NCBI RefSeq assembly: GCF_019097595.1
Contig: NC_080731.1
Span: forward strand, 12,299,571 to 12,363,570
Direction: 5' to 3'
DNA from: Hemibagrus wyckioides
Taxonomy: Eukaryota > Chordata > Actinopteri > Siluriformes > Bagridae
Length of the DNA stretch: 64,000 bases
Shown here: positions 20,991 through 32,537 of the stretch, in pieces
Position numbering within the stretch: the stretch's first letter is position 1
How the letters are laid out: the number at the start of each line of letters is the position of its first letter
The notes under the pieces: generated by a model
What the model was told of the DNA's origin: nothing
Databases searched by the model: none
What the model saw: only the letters and a program-made list of their open reading frames with translations
Made by a program: the position numbers and the translations under genes

Positions 20991-21150
20991 TACATAGAAA
21001 TTGTTTTGTTGTAGAATCATGCATTGTTGTAAATATGTAAATATGTAAATATTACATTTTTAAGATTTAGATTTTAATATTAAGTTATACAAATGTAGTG
21101 TTGCGTTATAAAATGTTAAAATAGTGTATAAAATATTAATATCTGTAATA

Positions 21151-21527
21151 GGTCCGTGTACTTTTTGGTATTTGAAGTTTCTTTTTATGAAACAGAAACA
21201 AAATAAACGAAAATGAAATCGTTTTTTGATGTGATGAAAATGTCAGACACCTTTTTAAAATTAGACTTGATTTTCTTTCCTCATTTATACTTTAAATAAA
21301 GAAAGTTCTATAGCCTAGAAACGGACAAACAGCTGTATTTTCTTTGTCTAAAACCGCAAGTATCTCTTCTTCAGACAAAGAAATTGCAGCTGTTTTTCCA
21401 TTTCTATGCTATAGAACTTTCTTTAGGTGTCTGACATTTTCATCACATAATTAAAAAACGATTTCATTTTCGTTTTTTTGTTTCTGTTTGTAAAAAGAAA
21501 CTTCAAATACCAAAAAGTACTCGGACC
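21151..21527. mobile_element. 377-bp foldback element, copy 2
   Basis: Same length and structure as 4878-5254, with the same GTAATA flanks. It was therefore present before the duplication. Confidence 0.8.
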
Positions 21528-21756
21528 GTAATAAGTGTACCATTTGTCATTGCTTGTAAATAGTTAATAAATTATTTTTTGGTTCAATTCACACGTGTCT
21601 CAAGTGTCTTTTTATCTTTTAACACTTCATAAACATTTCTCATTTGTTTCTCATATAATTCCACAGTAATAAAAATAGAGTATTGCTGTATTACATATCA
21701 GTATTTTTCTAAAACAACAGCCATGTTACTGTGTGAAATTCTGTCAGAGAGAGAGA

Positions 21757-21791
<35 letters not shown>

Positions 21792-21844
21792 TGTGTGTGT
21801 TTGTGTACTGAGGTGAAATCACTGAAAGCTAAATAAAATCAGAA

Positions 21845-21977
21845 GGTTGTGAGTTCCAATCCCAGATCCACCACAAGCCCCTTAACCCTCAATTACTCAG
21901 TTGTATAAAATAAGATAAAATGTAAGTCTCTCTGGATAAGGGCATCTGCTAAATGCCAGAAACGTAAATGTAAATGT
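21845..21977 (+). repeat. tRNA-derived SINE, 3' part only, copy 2
   Basis: Same fragment as 5559-5690. Confidence 0.7.
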
Positions 21978-22449
21978 CTGATATCTGCCTCTTGTCTCCT
22001 CAGTTCTGGTTAAACCTATGAGAGTGTCACACTTATTCAAAACACACGTCACTAAGACCTGTTACAAACATATTCTGTCTAATTTAACTCTGAATGAAAT
22101 AAAACCTCATAAACCTCCTGATATTAATTATACTATTTTCCTTCCACCCTCATCGTCCTGACTCCTGACCCTGAGGCTGACCAGTGTGCCTGCACACCAG
22201 GGGATAGTGGATACTAAAGCTGCTTTATCTTCTTCATATCTGTCTGTTGGATTTTTTAATACATTTTGGACTTGTTTAATTTTGGACTGCAGTTGTTGTG
22301 TCTGTTATCCAGTGTGACAGTGCTGTTAAAGATTTAATATAATTTGGTACAACTTACAAATCAGCTTAAAACATTTTTTACTTGTACTAAAGATTTGTAC
22401 TTTTACCCTACTCAGAGCATTATTGGAAAGTAACAGTTTTTTTACATCC

Positions 22450-22488
<39 letters not shown>

Positions 22489-23226
22489 GAAAAAAAGCTA
22501 ATATCAGGTATCAGGTTCATTGTGAGAGAAGTTCACACTCTGTAGCCACTGCAGAATATGGTTCTTGTATTTATGTCTGGTGTAAATGGAGTACACAGAT
22601 ATATATTTTTCACAGACCAGTAGTGTCTCAGGTGTCTGATGCGACTGATTTATAATTCAGAGATTCATCAGAAACTTGTTTCTAAATCATTTCACTGTCA
22701 GTCCACTTTGTGTTTGGAAGTCAGGGAATTCAAGTGGACTTTCCTTTCCCTTTGGGCTCAAGACACTTCAGTACATTTTTGAAGAAACTCTGAGTTTTAA
22801 CTGTGTCAGTGTGCCCAAGAAACTCTGATAAAAAATCCTTCTGAGGACCTTTTAATAGGAATAACCCTGAGCTCATATGTTTTTTGGATAGTTTTAAATA
22901 AAATCTGTGTAAGAGGCAGATGAAAAGTCCATAGAAAAAAGGTACCACACTGTATGTTCCTGTAGCTGTAGTGTGTAGTTTTAATGCAGTTTACCTCTAA
23001 AGCTTAACTGTAAAAATGAAAATGCTGCTCCTTAAGGTTCACTTTGTGCTTTAAAAGATTTCCTACACTCTTCATGTTACTAGGTGAAAGATACATAATG
23101 AAAGCAATCATTTTAAAAAGGTACTTTTTCCTGAATGTAGGTTTTTTTCAGTTCCTTTAGTTCAGGCTAGAGGTGAATAATAAAGTGTAAAGAGTGTTAC
23201 CAAATTACTAAATATAAACACACACA

Positions 23227-23266
<40 letters not shown>

Positions 23267-23590
23267 GTGTTAGAGATAAAACATCAGTTTCTGTCTCTTA
23301 ACTTGTGGATTGTTTGAAAACATACATATATTTTTCTCAATTTTCTTCACTTAAATCTGTTTATTAACCTCAGTCCTGATCAAAAAAATCTACTAATTTA
23401 TTTATTTATTTTTTATTTTTTTAAGATATCCAGGATTTAAACTCTTTAATTTTCATTTCCCTAAGTAATGTCACTGATTTGGGGTTAAATAAAAAACACA
23501 CACAAAATGACATATTTTCAATATAAAATGTGATTGTGGACTGGATATTTTTTTACCTTTTATCACAGTCTTGGATACAGTATGTCATTA
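21978..23590. other. Non-coding stretch in copy 2
   Basis: Counterpart of 5691-7240. It has expanded (AT)n near 22457-22484 and (CA)n near 23219-23262. No gene seen. Confidence 0.55.
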
Positions 23591-23754
23591 TATATACACT
23601 ACCAGTCAAAAGTTTGGACACACCTTTCAATTCAATGTTTCAATGAGAAGCGTTGTTTCATTCTACTATGTACTGTGTCATCTGTATGTGGTTGAAATGA
23701 CAATAAAAGCTACTTGACTTGACTTGACGTAATTGCATGCTAAATTATAAATAT

Positions 23755-24010
23755 GCTACTGGGAACCACTGCAATGAGCATAGCAGTGTGGTGGCGTGTG
23801 AGAACTTAGAGGTTGAAAACAAATCACACAGCTGCATTTTGGATCATTTGCAGAGGTTGAATTGAGCTCAGAGGTAGATCTGCCAGCAGAGAGTTGCAGT
23901 AGTCCAGTCTCGAAATGACAAGAGAATGAACAAGCACCTGATATGGTGATATTTTTATGTGGATAAAAATGGCAGAATCTTTCTGATACTGTGTTAGTTT
24001 GTCTGTCAAC
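23755..24010 (-). mobile_element. LINE reverse-transcriptase fragment, copy 2
   Basis: Counterpart of 7395-7625, again with [18 protein letters not shown] on the minus strand. Confidence 0.7.
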
Positions 24011-24539
24011 TGTGTTAGGTGTGGTTTTTGTATCATAAATCTTTTAATTGTTGGCTAAACTGTAACAGAAAAGATGGGGGGGGACATCTTTGGAGAGGGA
24101 AGTCATGATAGCATCCCACAGAATGCCCATTACAAGGTTAAAAATTCATATTTTCAGATCAGTTAGACAGAAAATGTCAAAACCAATGGAGAATGGACTA
24201 AAAATTTTTTAAAATAAACGTGTTAGCAAATGTGTAGTACTTTAAACATGTTTTATATGACACAACATTTGTCCATAACACAGTTGACAAAATAATGAAT
24301 CAAATGTTTATTTTCAATACAATATTTTAAAAGTCACTAGCGCTTAATCTTGGCAATAATTGATTTTAACACATTAGGGGGATATATTACAGAAACATCT
24401 AGTTTATTTATTAAAAAACAATACTGATTTATTCACTTTTTGGTTGATATGAAATGTACCCGCAATTATAGAAGGAGCCTGGTATAGTGGATTTGGCTCT
24501 AATATACTGTACATATTTGGGCTGCATTTTGGAATGATA

Positions 24540-25350
24540 GTGTATATTGTATATAAATCCTCTCTCCTTTGGGCTCCTGAGAGATCTGACTGATTGGGCT
24601 TGTATAGAAAATTACACAGCTCCCCCTCCTTTTGGGCAGGATTAATTTTTTTCAGGCATATCTACCTCTGGCTCAACTCCATTAACAAATCCTTCGTTTT
24701 TTAACTATTTTAAGATATTGAAACAAGTTAGTCCACAAGAACGAGTTTATTCTTCCTCAGTGTGTACTAGACATGGACTTTTGCAGTTGAAGATATTACA
24801 CAGACGTCATCTTTCCAAACTGAAGCTTTCTATGATGTTTCCACATTCATCCTGTGATCGCTGGAGACAAGCTGCAGCATCAGTAGTGTGACACACAATA
24901 ACGTGTGGTCACGTTCAATGTCCATGTAAATGAATAAAAGCCTGGTATAGTGTATTTGGCTCTAATATACTGTACATATTTGGGCTGCAATACAGACTGA
25001 CAGATGAAAAGTCTGTAGCTAGCTCTCGTCTTCAGTCTGGCCGAAGCGAGGGAAGAAAACAGACCACTGTCACCTGACTCATGCTGTATTGTTTGTTACA
25101 GATGTTGGGACCTGTTACACACCTGGGACCTGTTACACTAGCACACACGTTTAGGAAATGCCCTGTCATTTATAACAACTGGAATTTAATCTTTAAATCA
25201 CTGTCAGACATCATAGGAAGATCACTCAATCCAGAGCCAATCTTACATACAGTATCTTTGGTGTTAAAAATGATAAACTAGACTTGTCAAACAAAAAATC
25301 TAATATCATTGCATTTATCATTCTATTAGCAGAAAGATTGATGAAACGTA
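24540..25350 (+). mobile_element. L1-like ORF2 relic (C-terminal region)
   Basis: Discontinuous plus-strand frames read SPQERVYSSSVCTRHGLLQ... and later FRKCPVIYNNWNLIFKSLSD IIGRSLNPEP. They resemble the last part of fish L1 ORF2 proteins, including the 'CP.I..FW..I' region after the cysteine motif. Frameshifts and an internal break near 24880-25080 show decay. The 50-bp segment around 24478-24526 recurs at 24941-24999 within it. Confidence 0.6.
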
Positions 25351-25609
25351 ATCGTAAACTCATTCTGCCCTGATGAGAAATGTTATGGAATACTTTCCTC
25401 CCTTTTTTCTATTTATTTATTTATTTGGTATTTATTTACTTACTTAGTTAGTTATTTAATTTGTTAATTAACTATATTGCTTCTTACATCGCACATTTTA
25501 CTATGAACCTTTTAAAAAACTAAAATAAACTAAAATGGTCTTTGCTATATATTGTGCCTTTATAGTAATTTCTTATTTACCTGGGAAATAGTTTGAGGTT
25601 AAAAAAGAA

Positions 25610-26512
25610 ATCATGGACGGTAGAAGCTGGAGAGTAAACTTCAGCAAAACAACATCAAAGAGGTGTGGATGGGCATGAAGCAGATCACAGGCTTCAGTAT
25701 GAAGGACCGTCAGCATGGGGGCAGCTTTGACAGAGCCAACAAACTGAATGTGTTTTTTAAGTCTGATTCTAGAAAGGGTACTGGTGCTATGGAAAACATC
25801 TTGTCTAGTACCAATACGTAAGAAAGCCACCCCATCTGGCCTCAGAGATTACAGACCAGTTGCTTTGAAGTCACATGTCATGAAGGTGTTGGAGAGAATA
25901 GTTTTAGCCCACCTGGTCCCACAGGTGAAACCCACTCCAGTTTGCTTACTATGTGGATGTCGATGATGCTGTTATCTATCTGCTACAGCATGCTCACTCC
26001 TACCTGGATGGCAGTGGTGGTACTGTGAGGATCATGTTTTTTAATTTTTCTAGTGCCTTCAACACCATCCAACCATTCCTGCTGAGTGAGAAACTGTGTT
26101 GAATGGGTGTCAGCTCATCCACCATCTCCTGGATTACTGACTACCTGTCAGATTTATGCGATTGGGGGCCTCCCTGTCTGACACAGTTGTCAGTAACAGA
26201 GGAGCATCTCAGGGGACTGTCCTGTTTCCATTTTTGTTTACTCTATACACCTCAGACTTTCAATACAACTCTGAATCAAGCCACCTGCAGAAGTTTTCTG
26301 ACTACTGCAGTGGTGTAGCATCAACAACAGGGATGCTAGCAGGATTAACAAGCTAATTCGCAAGCCTGGCTCTATCATTGGACAAAAACTAAGTGTGTTT
26401 GAGTCAGTGAGGAATAGGAGGTCACTGAGCAAACTGCTCTCCATCATGGACAATCCGTCTCACCCACTCTACAATACAGTACAGAGTCAGTGGAGCTCAT
26501 TCTCCAAAAGAC
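25610..26512 (+). mobile_element. CR1/L2-like LINE ORF2 relic
   Basis: Broken plus-strand frames carry reverse-transcriptase landmarks in order: RDYRPVALKSHVMKVLERIV (25839-25900), FFNFSSAFNTIQPFLL (about 26037-26085), SWITDYLSD, VRLGASLSDTVVSNRGASQG and FLFTLYTSDFQ (26156-26270), HLQKFSD, then the tail SLSKLLSIMDNPSHPLY (about 26420-26470). The YADD-type catalytic box has decayed. The end point lies at a breakpoint shared with 8012-8106. Confidence 0.8.
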
Positions 26513-26839
26513 ATCATTTACACTGTGAACAATTCATGGCTGTGTTATGGTGTCAGTCTTTTACCTTGTAGTTTATTCCTGAAAGGTAACCACACAGGTT
26601 AACAAGTGAAAAAAAAAATCCTGGTACTCAGAAAAGTGTTGAAATTCGCCACTGGCCAAAAATCTTGGTGCATCACTACAGTAAAATGTTAAAAGGCAAC
26701 AAGATGTAACAGTGTGTGGTAGAAGCACACATGCTAGCATTTGGGATGATTTCTGATGTGTGTCATATGAAAAGGAGAGCCGCATGTGTTTGAACTGTGT
26801 AAAGTGCTGGATTCAGACTTTTAGACTTATGAGCAGTGA

Positions 26840-27290
26840 GAGATGAAGTGAATAACACTGATTATCTCCTCATCATGGCACTTGTTATTGGGTGGGATAT
26901 ATTAGGCAGCAAGTGAACATTTTGATGTGTTAGAAGCAGGAAAACTGGGCAAGAGTAATGATTTGAGCGAGTTTGACAAGGGCCAAATTGTGATGGCTGG
27001 ACGACTGGATCACAGCATCTCCAAAACTGCAGCTCTTGTGGGGTGTTCCCGGTCTGCAGTGGGCAGTATATATCAAAAGTATCCTTAAAGTCCTGCACGT
27101 TGTGAAGGGGGGCTCATGGAGGACTTTAAGGACTTAAAGGATCTGTGACTAATATCTTGGTGCCAGATACCACAGCACACTTTAGGGATCTAGTGGAGTC
27201 CATGCCTTGATGGGTCAGGGCTGTTTTGGCAGCAAAAAGGGGACCAACACAATATTTGGCAGCTGGTCATAAGGTTATGCGTGATCAGTG
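26840..27290 (+). mobile_element. Internally deleted Tc1-like element
   Basis: The left part has the typical start of one fish Tc1 family: 'gaagtgaataacactgatta', 'gggtgggatatattaggcag', and a transposase N-terminus [20 protein letters not shown]. It jumps near 27095-27150 directly to the C-terminal part (DLVESMP-like, then LAAKRGPTQY at 27223-27255). The middle of the transposase, with its catalytic residues, is absent. Confidence 0.75.
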
Positions 27291-27344
27291 TAATATTAAA
27301 TACATACAACTTAGCAATAGTAATACAGTAAAACATCAAAAATT

Positions 27345-27600
27345 AACATCCATCTATCCATTTTCTGTCCTGCGGATCCTCACAGGGAGTCACAGGGAGC
27401 CTCAAGTCTATCCCAGGGGACTCAAGGGGCACAAGGTGGGGGACACCCTGGACACATGGGTGGTGGACACATGGTTGCACACCCATTCACACACTACAGA
27501 CAATTTAGAGATGCCAGTCAGCTTACTACTCATGTCTTTGGACTAGAGGAAGCCCAGAGGTATCCAGAGGAAACTGCATACCCAACATGTGAGGCAAACA
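27345..27600 (+). repeat. Dispersed teleost repeat ('ccatccattttctg' family)
   Basis: It reads 'catccatctatccattttct', 'acagggagcctcaagtctat', 'acacattcacacac'-like and 'acaatttagagatgccagtc', the same order as 8449-8760. Confidence 0.6.
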
Positions 27601-28138
27601 TCTCACTATGCCCCACTACAACTAAGATCTGAATACATAAATATAAAACCACAGGAACACCAGAGACCCAGAAATAAACCAAGAGGACAGTCTTTGATAT
27701 ATTGACAATATTTCCATGTTATTTTCCTCCTAAAATGAGCAGTGGTGTAGATTTACATTTATTTACTTGGGAGAGACTTTTGTACAAGGTGACCTAGAAA
27801 CTGTGTGTAATACAATCCAAACACTGAGCTGTTAAAGGAGCCAGCAGTGAGAAAATGAACCAGAAGACGAAGGCTGTGTTTATAGTACACGCTTTATAGT
27901 ACACGGTTTCCTGCATGATGTTTCACATTGATATTTATAAGCTGTATCATTTCGTATAACCGCACCAGCTGTCGAGGGTTATTCCTTACATCACGTGATA
28001 TTTCTTACTTAACAACAAACTATTTTTTGTGCTGATTTTGATAGGGCTGAAATTTCACAGGACATCACAACAAATATTAACATGGATTTTCTCAAATACA
28101 AATTTTTGACTTACTCCAGTTTTTACCATGGGACATAT
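27601..28138. other. Non-coding stretch
   Basis: A unique-looking spacer between two Tc1 relics; I see no gene or clear repeat. Confidence 0.4.
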
Positions 28139-28139
28139 A

Positions 28140-28800
28140 CTAATCAGCCATAACATTATGACTACCTGCCTAATATTGTGTTGGTCCCCCTTTTGCTGCC
28201 AACAAAGCCCTGACCCGTCGAGGCATGGACTCCACTAGATCCCTGAAGGTGTGCTGTGGTATCTGGCACCAAGATGTTAGCAGCAGATCCTTTAAATCCT
28301 GTAAGTTGTGATGTGGGGCCTCCATAGATTGGACTTGTTTGTCCAGCAGATCCCACAGATGCTTGAGTGGACTGAGATCTGGGGAATTTGGAGGCCAAGT
28401 CAACACCTCAAACTCGTTGTTGTGCTCATCAAACCATTCCTGAGCCATTTTTGCTTTGTGGCATGGCATCATCCTGCTGAAAGAAGTCACAGTCATCAGG
28501 GAATACCGTTTACATAAGAGGGTGTACATGGTTTGCAACAATGCTTAGGTTGATGGTACGTGTCAAAGTAACATCCACATGGATGGCAGGACCCAAGGTT
28601 TCCCAGCAAAACATGACACGGCCTCCGCCGGCTTGCCTTCTTCCCATAGTGCATCCTGGTAAGCAACGCACACACACCTGGCCATCCACGTGATTTACTT
28701 GTCCATTTTTCCAGCTTCTAACACATTAACTTTGAGGACAAAATGTTCACTTGCTGCCTAATATATCCCACCCACTAACAGGTGCCATGATGAGGAAATC
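28140..28800 (-). mobile_element. Tc1-like transposase relic, minus strand
   Basis: On the minus strand, 28541-28170 encodes the end of a Tc1 transposase. It contains the third catalytic region LTWPPNSPDLSPLKHLWDLLD and ends DLVESMPRRVRALLAAKGG. The order is correct but the N-terminal half is reduced to 28740-28800. The left tip 'aatcagccataacattatga' is the terminal repeat. Same family as 26840-27290 and 8228-8416. Confidence 0.8.
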
Positions 28801-29057
28801 TCAAATGTGGGATACGTTTTTAATTAGAATCCAAATAACATTAGGTATGATCTGATATAACTGGTGTAGATAAATGATCCTTAAGGACTGGTAAATTTTG
28901 TTAAATTTAAGTTATCCTACTGGCAGAAAATTGTGCTTCAAAATATTTGTGAAGTAAATTAAATGAAAGCATGTACAACTAAAGCAGAGTTAGATTGCCT
29001 AGAAATAGGCTTACAAATCTTATAATTATAGATGAAATGACATGTCTAGATGAAACA

Positions 29058-29230
29058 GTAATGGGGGTGGTGGTAGCTCAAATGGTTAAGGCTCTGGGTC
29101 GTTGACTGGAAGATCAGGGTTTGGGCCCCAGTGCTGCCAAGCTGCCACCATTGGGCCCTTGAGCAAGGCTGCTCCAGGGGTGCTGCATCGTGGCTGACTC
29201 TGTGCTCTGACCCCCAACGATGAAATATGT
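29058..29230 (+). repeat. tRNA-derived SINE head
   Basis: It has an A-box-like 'ggtggtagctcaaatggtta' and a B-box-like 'gggtttgggccc' about 50 bp apart, then 'agtgctgccaagctgccacc' and 'ttgggcccttgagcaaggct'. This is the head of the same SINE whose tail lies at 5559-5690. It is not a functional tRNA gene because the sequence beyond the B box does not close an acceptor stem. Confidence 0.7.
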
Positions 29231-29499
29231 GAAGAAAGTAAATATGTTTTCAGACATGGAAAGTCTTCAGGACTTTCAGGAGAGAGAGATTTATAAGTTT
29301 TATAAAGGGTCTATACCTTCAAGTATAACATTAAACAAAGGATTATTTTTATTTAATAACAAATTCAAGTAATAGATGAATTGCTGTGTAATATAAGATA
29401 AATAAACACTTCATTAGATGCAAAACAACCAACTTCCAGGTGTCACTGTTTATTTTCCTGTTTCAGCACGCCCCATATTGTTTTTTTTGGTTTTTTTTT

Positions 29500-30190
29500 A
29501 TTAATAATTTTGAATAATAATAGGGGAATACAAATTCGTACAAAAATACAACATTACAGTCAATTTTACATAAATGACCACTTATACATCTGAGGCATTG
29601 AGTATGCTTTTCAACAGTTGAGTTGTCAGTCTACAACTGATAAATAAGTGAGAGACTCCTCTTTACAAAATCAACATAATGATGAGAACATTTCTTTAAA
29701 CTTACTAATAAAATCATTACATGGATAATATCTATGCATTATTTTAAAATGAGTTTCTTTGACTTTATTAGGAATTACATATTTATTCATGTCTGACCAC
29801 GGATTCTGAAAAATAAATGAAGGATAATCCTGTTTCCACTTCATCAACGCCTTACGAAGAACACTTTTTTCTTTGTTCTTGAATAATATATATTGATTGT
29901 CCCAAATAACACATGAATGGGGAGAGAAATTATGTTTATAAACCAATTTCCACGCATCCAAAGCCTGTTTGTGAAACTTAGATAACTTAATAGGGAGTTT
30001 GAAATCACAGGTAAGTAAAAAATGAAGACCACCATGTTTTTTAAAGATAATATTGGGGATAGAGAAACATGGAAAACTATTCTCACAAAGACAGTGCTTG
30101 ATCCAATTAATTTAAGGACACTATTAATGGTATTAAAATCTATTGTTTTGATAGTTATAGAAACCCCCAAGCTTTTATTTTGAAAGCTGC
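29500..30190 (-). mobile_element. L1-like ORF2 C-terminal relic, minus strand
   Basis: The minus strand 29961-29671 encodes ALMKWKQDYPSFIFQNPWSD, then KVKETHFKIMHRYYPCNDF, the pattern of the fish L1 ORF2 region downstream of the reverse transcriptase. Upstream minus-strand pieces (30215-29962) continue with frameshifts, for example DFNTINSVLKLI. Confidence 0.65.
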
Positions 30191-30199
30191 AGCTGGGGG

Positions 30200-30640
30200 A
30201 TTTTTTGGGTAGCAACCAGAAGCATCAGCGACACAAGACGCACAACTTTAACGTAAGTTCTATAAACTCATGTGATAATCACAAAACTGATACAGTTTGC
30301 TCCCCGGAAATAGCGCGAGCAACACTCACTGCTTATAACGAAGTCCTGCTGCTAAAATGTTTCGCTAGTAAATGTCATTTAAGATATTTATTGGATAACT
30401 AAGTTATATTTAACTATATATTATATTTAAAGCTGTAAGTTGAAAAAAAAATTAATGTTACAACTCGCTAGGCGGCCTAGTCTGTGAGAAATAGCTACAT
30501 GAAACTGTGTTTGTTTGTGTAAAGAGTTTATGCAGACCACAGACAACAGAAGCCGGTGCATTAGCCGCTGTCGCTAGCTACTCGAGTACGTCAACACGTC
30601 CGCCATATTGGGAAGGGCGAGAGAGTGAGATTTGATTATT
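30200..30640. other. Unique island with possible promoter and minus-strand start codon
   Basis: CpG-containing sequence between an L1 relic and a Tc1 derivative. At about 30600-30613 the minus strand reads CAATATGGCGGACG, close to the YY1 consensus AANATGGCGGC, which often overlaps start codons. The frame from this ATG reads MADVLTYSSS and then stops, unless spliced at the weak GTAGCT donor just before. No downstream exons are found. Confidence 0.25.
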
Positions 30641-30643
30641 ATA

Positions 30644-31173
30644 CAGCTCTGGAAAAAAAAGAGACCACTGCCCAATCTCCAGATTTGAGCCCTATTGAAA
30701 ACCTCTGGAATGTCATCAAGAGGAAGATGGATGGTCCCAAACCATCAAGTAAAGCTGAGCTGTTTACTTTTTTGCAAAAAGAGTGGTATAAAGTTCCCCA
30801 ACAGCAATGTGAAAAACTGGTGGAGAGCATGGAGCCAAAACACATGCAAATCTGGGTTATTCCACCAAATACTGATTTCTTAATATTTATTTAGTCAAAG
30901 CATTAACACAATATGTTTACAAATGATTTGCATTTTGTTTTATTAAATCTCTGCAAATACTGCATGATCTTGGGTTATTTTGATGTGTTGTCATTTCCTT
31001 TAAATATACACTCTAAATAACAATAGTTATATTTTGGATTTAGGAGAAATATTGTCAGCAGTTCACAAAAAAAAAATGAGACAAAACTGTTTATCTCACC
31101 AATATATGCACCTGTAAGAACAAAACATAAGAAACTGATTATTTTGCGGTGGTCTCTTATTTTTTTTCCAGAG

Positions 31174-31176
<3 letters not shown>
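30644..31176 (+). mobile_element. Tc1-derived short element with terminal inverted repeats
   Basis: Ends 'cagctctggaaaaaaaagag' and 'ttattttttttccagagctg' are inverted repeats flanked by TA (30642-30643, 31177-31178). The plus strand 30675-30830 still encodes the third catalytic region and tail of a transposase (SPDLSPIENLWNVIKRKMDG, later QQQCEKLVESM). The first two-thirds are deleted. An (AT)n tract follows at 31178-31212. Confidence 0.85.
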
Positions 31177-31212
<36 letters not shown>

Positions 31213-31217
<5 letters not shown>

Positions 31218-32365
31218 CTGACCAGTTCTGACAGCAGCTGATTTGATGTTTTTCTATTGTTCTGACTCTTTAAAATGGTTAAAGATATGGTTAAAGATAA
31301 CAGGATACCTTTTCCTCTTTTTCAGACTTAATTGAAGTTTGTCGACAAAAATTGTCAACAGTTTAGTCAAAGGTTTATTGTTAAATGTGACACTATTAGC
31401 AGTTTGTCAGCAAACCAATATGTAATAGTAGATATTGTCTATTGTAAAAAGATCTGTTTTTTTTTTGCCATCTCACTGACCCCTAAGTGCCCTGTGAGCA
31501 GTTCTACAAAACCCTGCTGTCAGTCCTGAGTGAAATGTGAGGAAACCCTGACTAATTCTCCCTGAACTGTGACCGATTACCAGCTCAGTTTCAGCTCTGT
31601 TAGAAAAGTCTTCCCCAGTGGAAAGCAGCTACCAGCAGGTGGCATCACCGGCCCATAACAGCAACCTTACACCAACATGAGACTCCTCAGACGTCCTTCC
31701 AGCTAACAGAAAGCTCCATCAGTGCCACTTGGTTCTTCTGTAGCTGAACCTCCTAGTTTAATTCTCCTGTTTCTTAGCTCCTCTTTCTGACAAAGCCATG
31801 ACAGAATAGGACATAAAGTCAGGAAGAAATTAAGTACAAATTATTTACAGCCACTTTAATGTTCTCTTATTCATGACATCTTTCCAAGCTTTATTAACAG
31901 ATTTGCATATACGCATGACATGATGCTTAATTACAGATTATTACAATATATGTGTACATCACATGCTTAAATGTTAAGTCTTTACAAGCTAGAGCGACTT
32001 ACATTTATATCATTTATACAACTGAGTAGTTTAGGGTTAAAGCCCTTAATCAAGGGCCCTTAATTAATTTGTTTATACCCATTTTTTAGCAAAAACCACC
32101 TGAAGCACCTGTGTATCCTCTCTCTACAAACCTCCTATCTTTTCTCTTTTTGATTCCTTTACAAGCCTTTTAATAATTGCTCAATCCTTTAGCATGGTGG
32201 AATCTGATCAGATTCTTGGTCTCAAACTGCAGGAGGCATCAGTTCAAGTTTTAAGAATCACTCACTGTTAAATAGTCCTGCTGCCCTGTTAGGTGCTATT
32301 AATGTAACTCCTGATTGGGTCTCAGGATCCAAATGCTAACGCTACAATCACTGTCTGCTATATTA
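31213..32365. other. Non-coding stretch
   Basis: Mostly unique sequence. A minus-strand SINE tail fragment lies at 31985-32060 ('tacaactgagtagtttagggtt', 'gcgacttacatt'). No gene seen. Confidence 0.5.
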
Positions 32366-32368
32366 GGA

Positions 32369-32537
32369 ACACCATCTTTATCTACAGTCTAGCAAACCTG
32401 ACAGAGTGGTACACTGGTCATTTTGTCTGTACCCGGCACACATGAAATGTGTTACTTAGCTTAAGCCAAACACAACAGTAGAGGCATCCATCCATCCAGA
32501 GAGAGAGAGAGAGAGAGAGAGAGAAGCCCCTGGTGCT
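32369..32537 (+). repeat. Left arm of an inverted duplication
   Basis: From 'accatctttatctacagtct' to 'aagcccctggtgct' this is a close reverse complement of 34033-34222. It includes 'cggcacacatgaaatg', 'gcttaagccaa', 'gaggcatccatccatcc' and a (GA)n tract. Confidence 0.85.

Larger units (their letters stand above)
16333..24526 (+). repeat. Segmental duplication, copy 2
   Basis: Second copy of 1-7964, direct orientation. Differences from copy 1 are a shorter coding minisatellite (-39 bp), three instead of five 13-mers, longer AT and GT tracts, and about 210 bp near 24034-24250 that copy 1 lacks. At the right end the match breaks at 24526 (copy 1: 7964), inside LINE-derived sequence. Confidence 0.95.

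Noticed and set aside
29058..29230. Functional tRNA gene
   Set aside because: Box A- and B-like motifs are present but no closed cloverleaf or acceptor stem; it continues into a SINE body.
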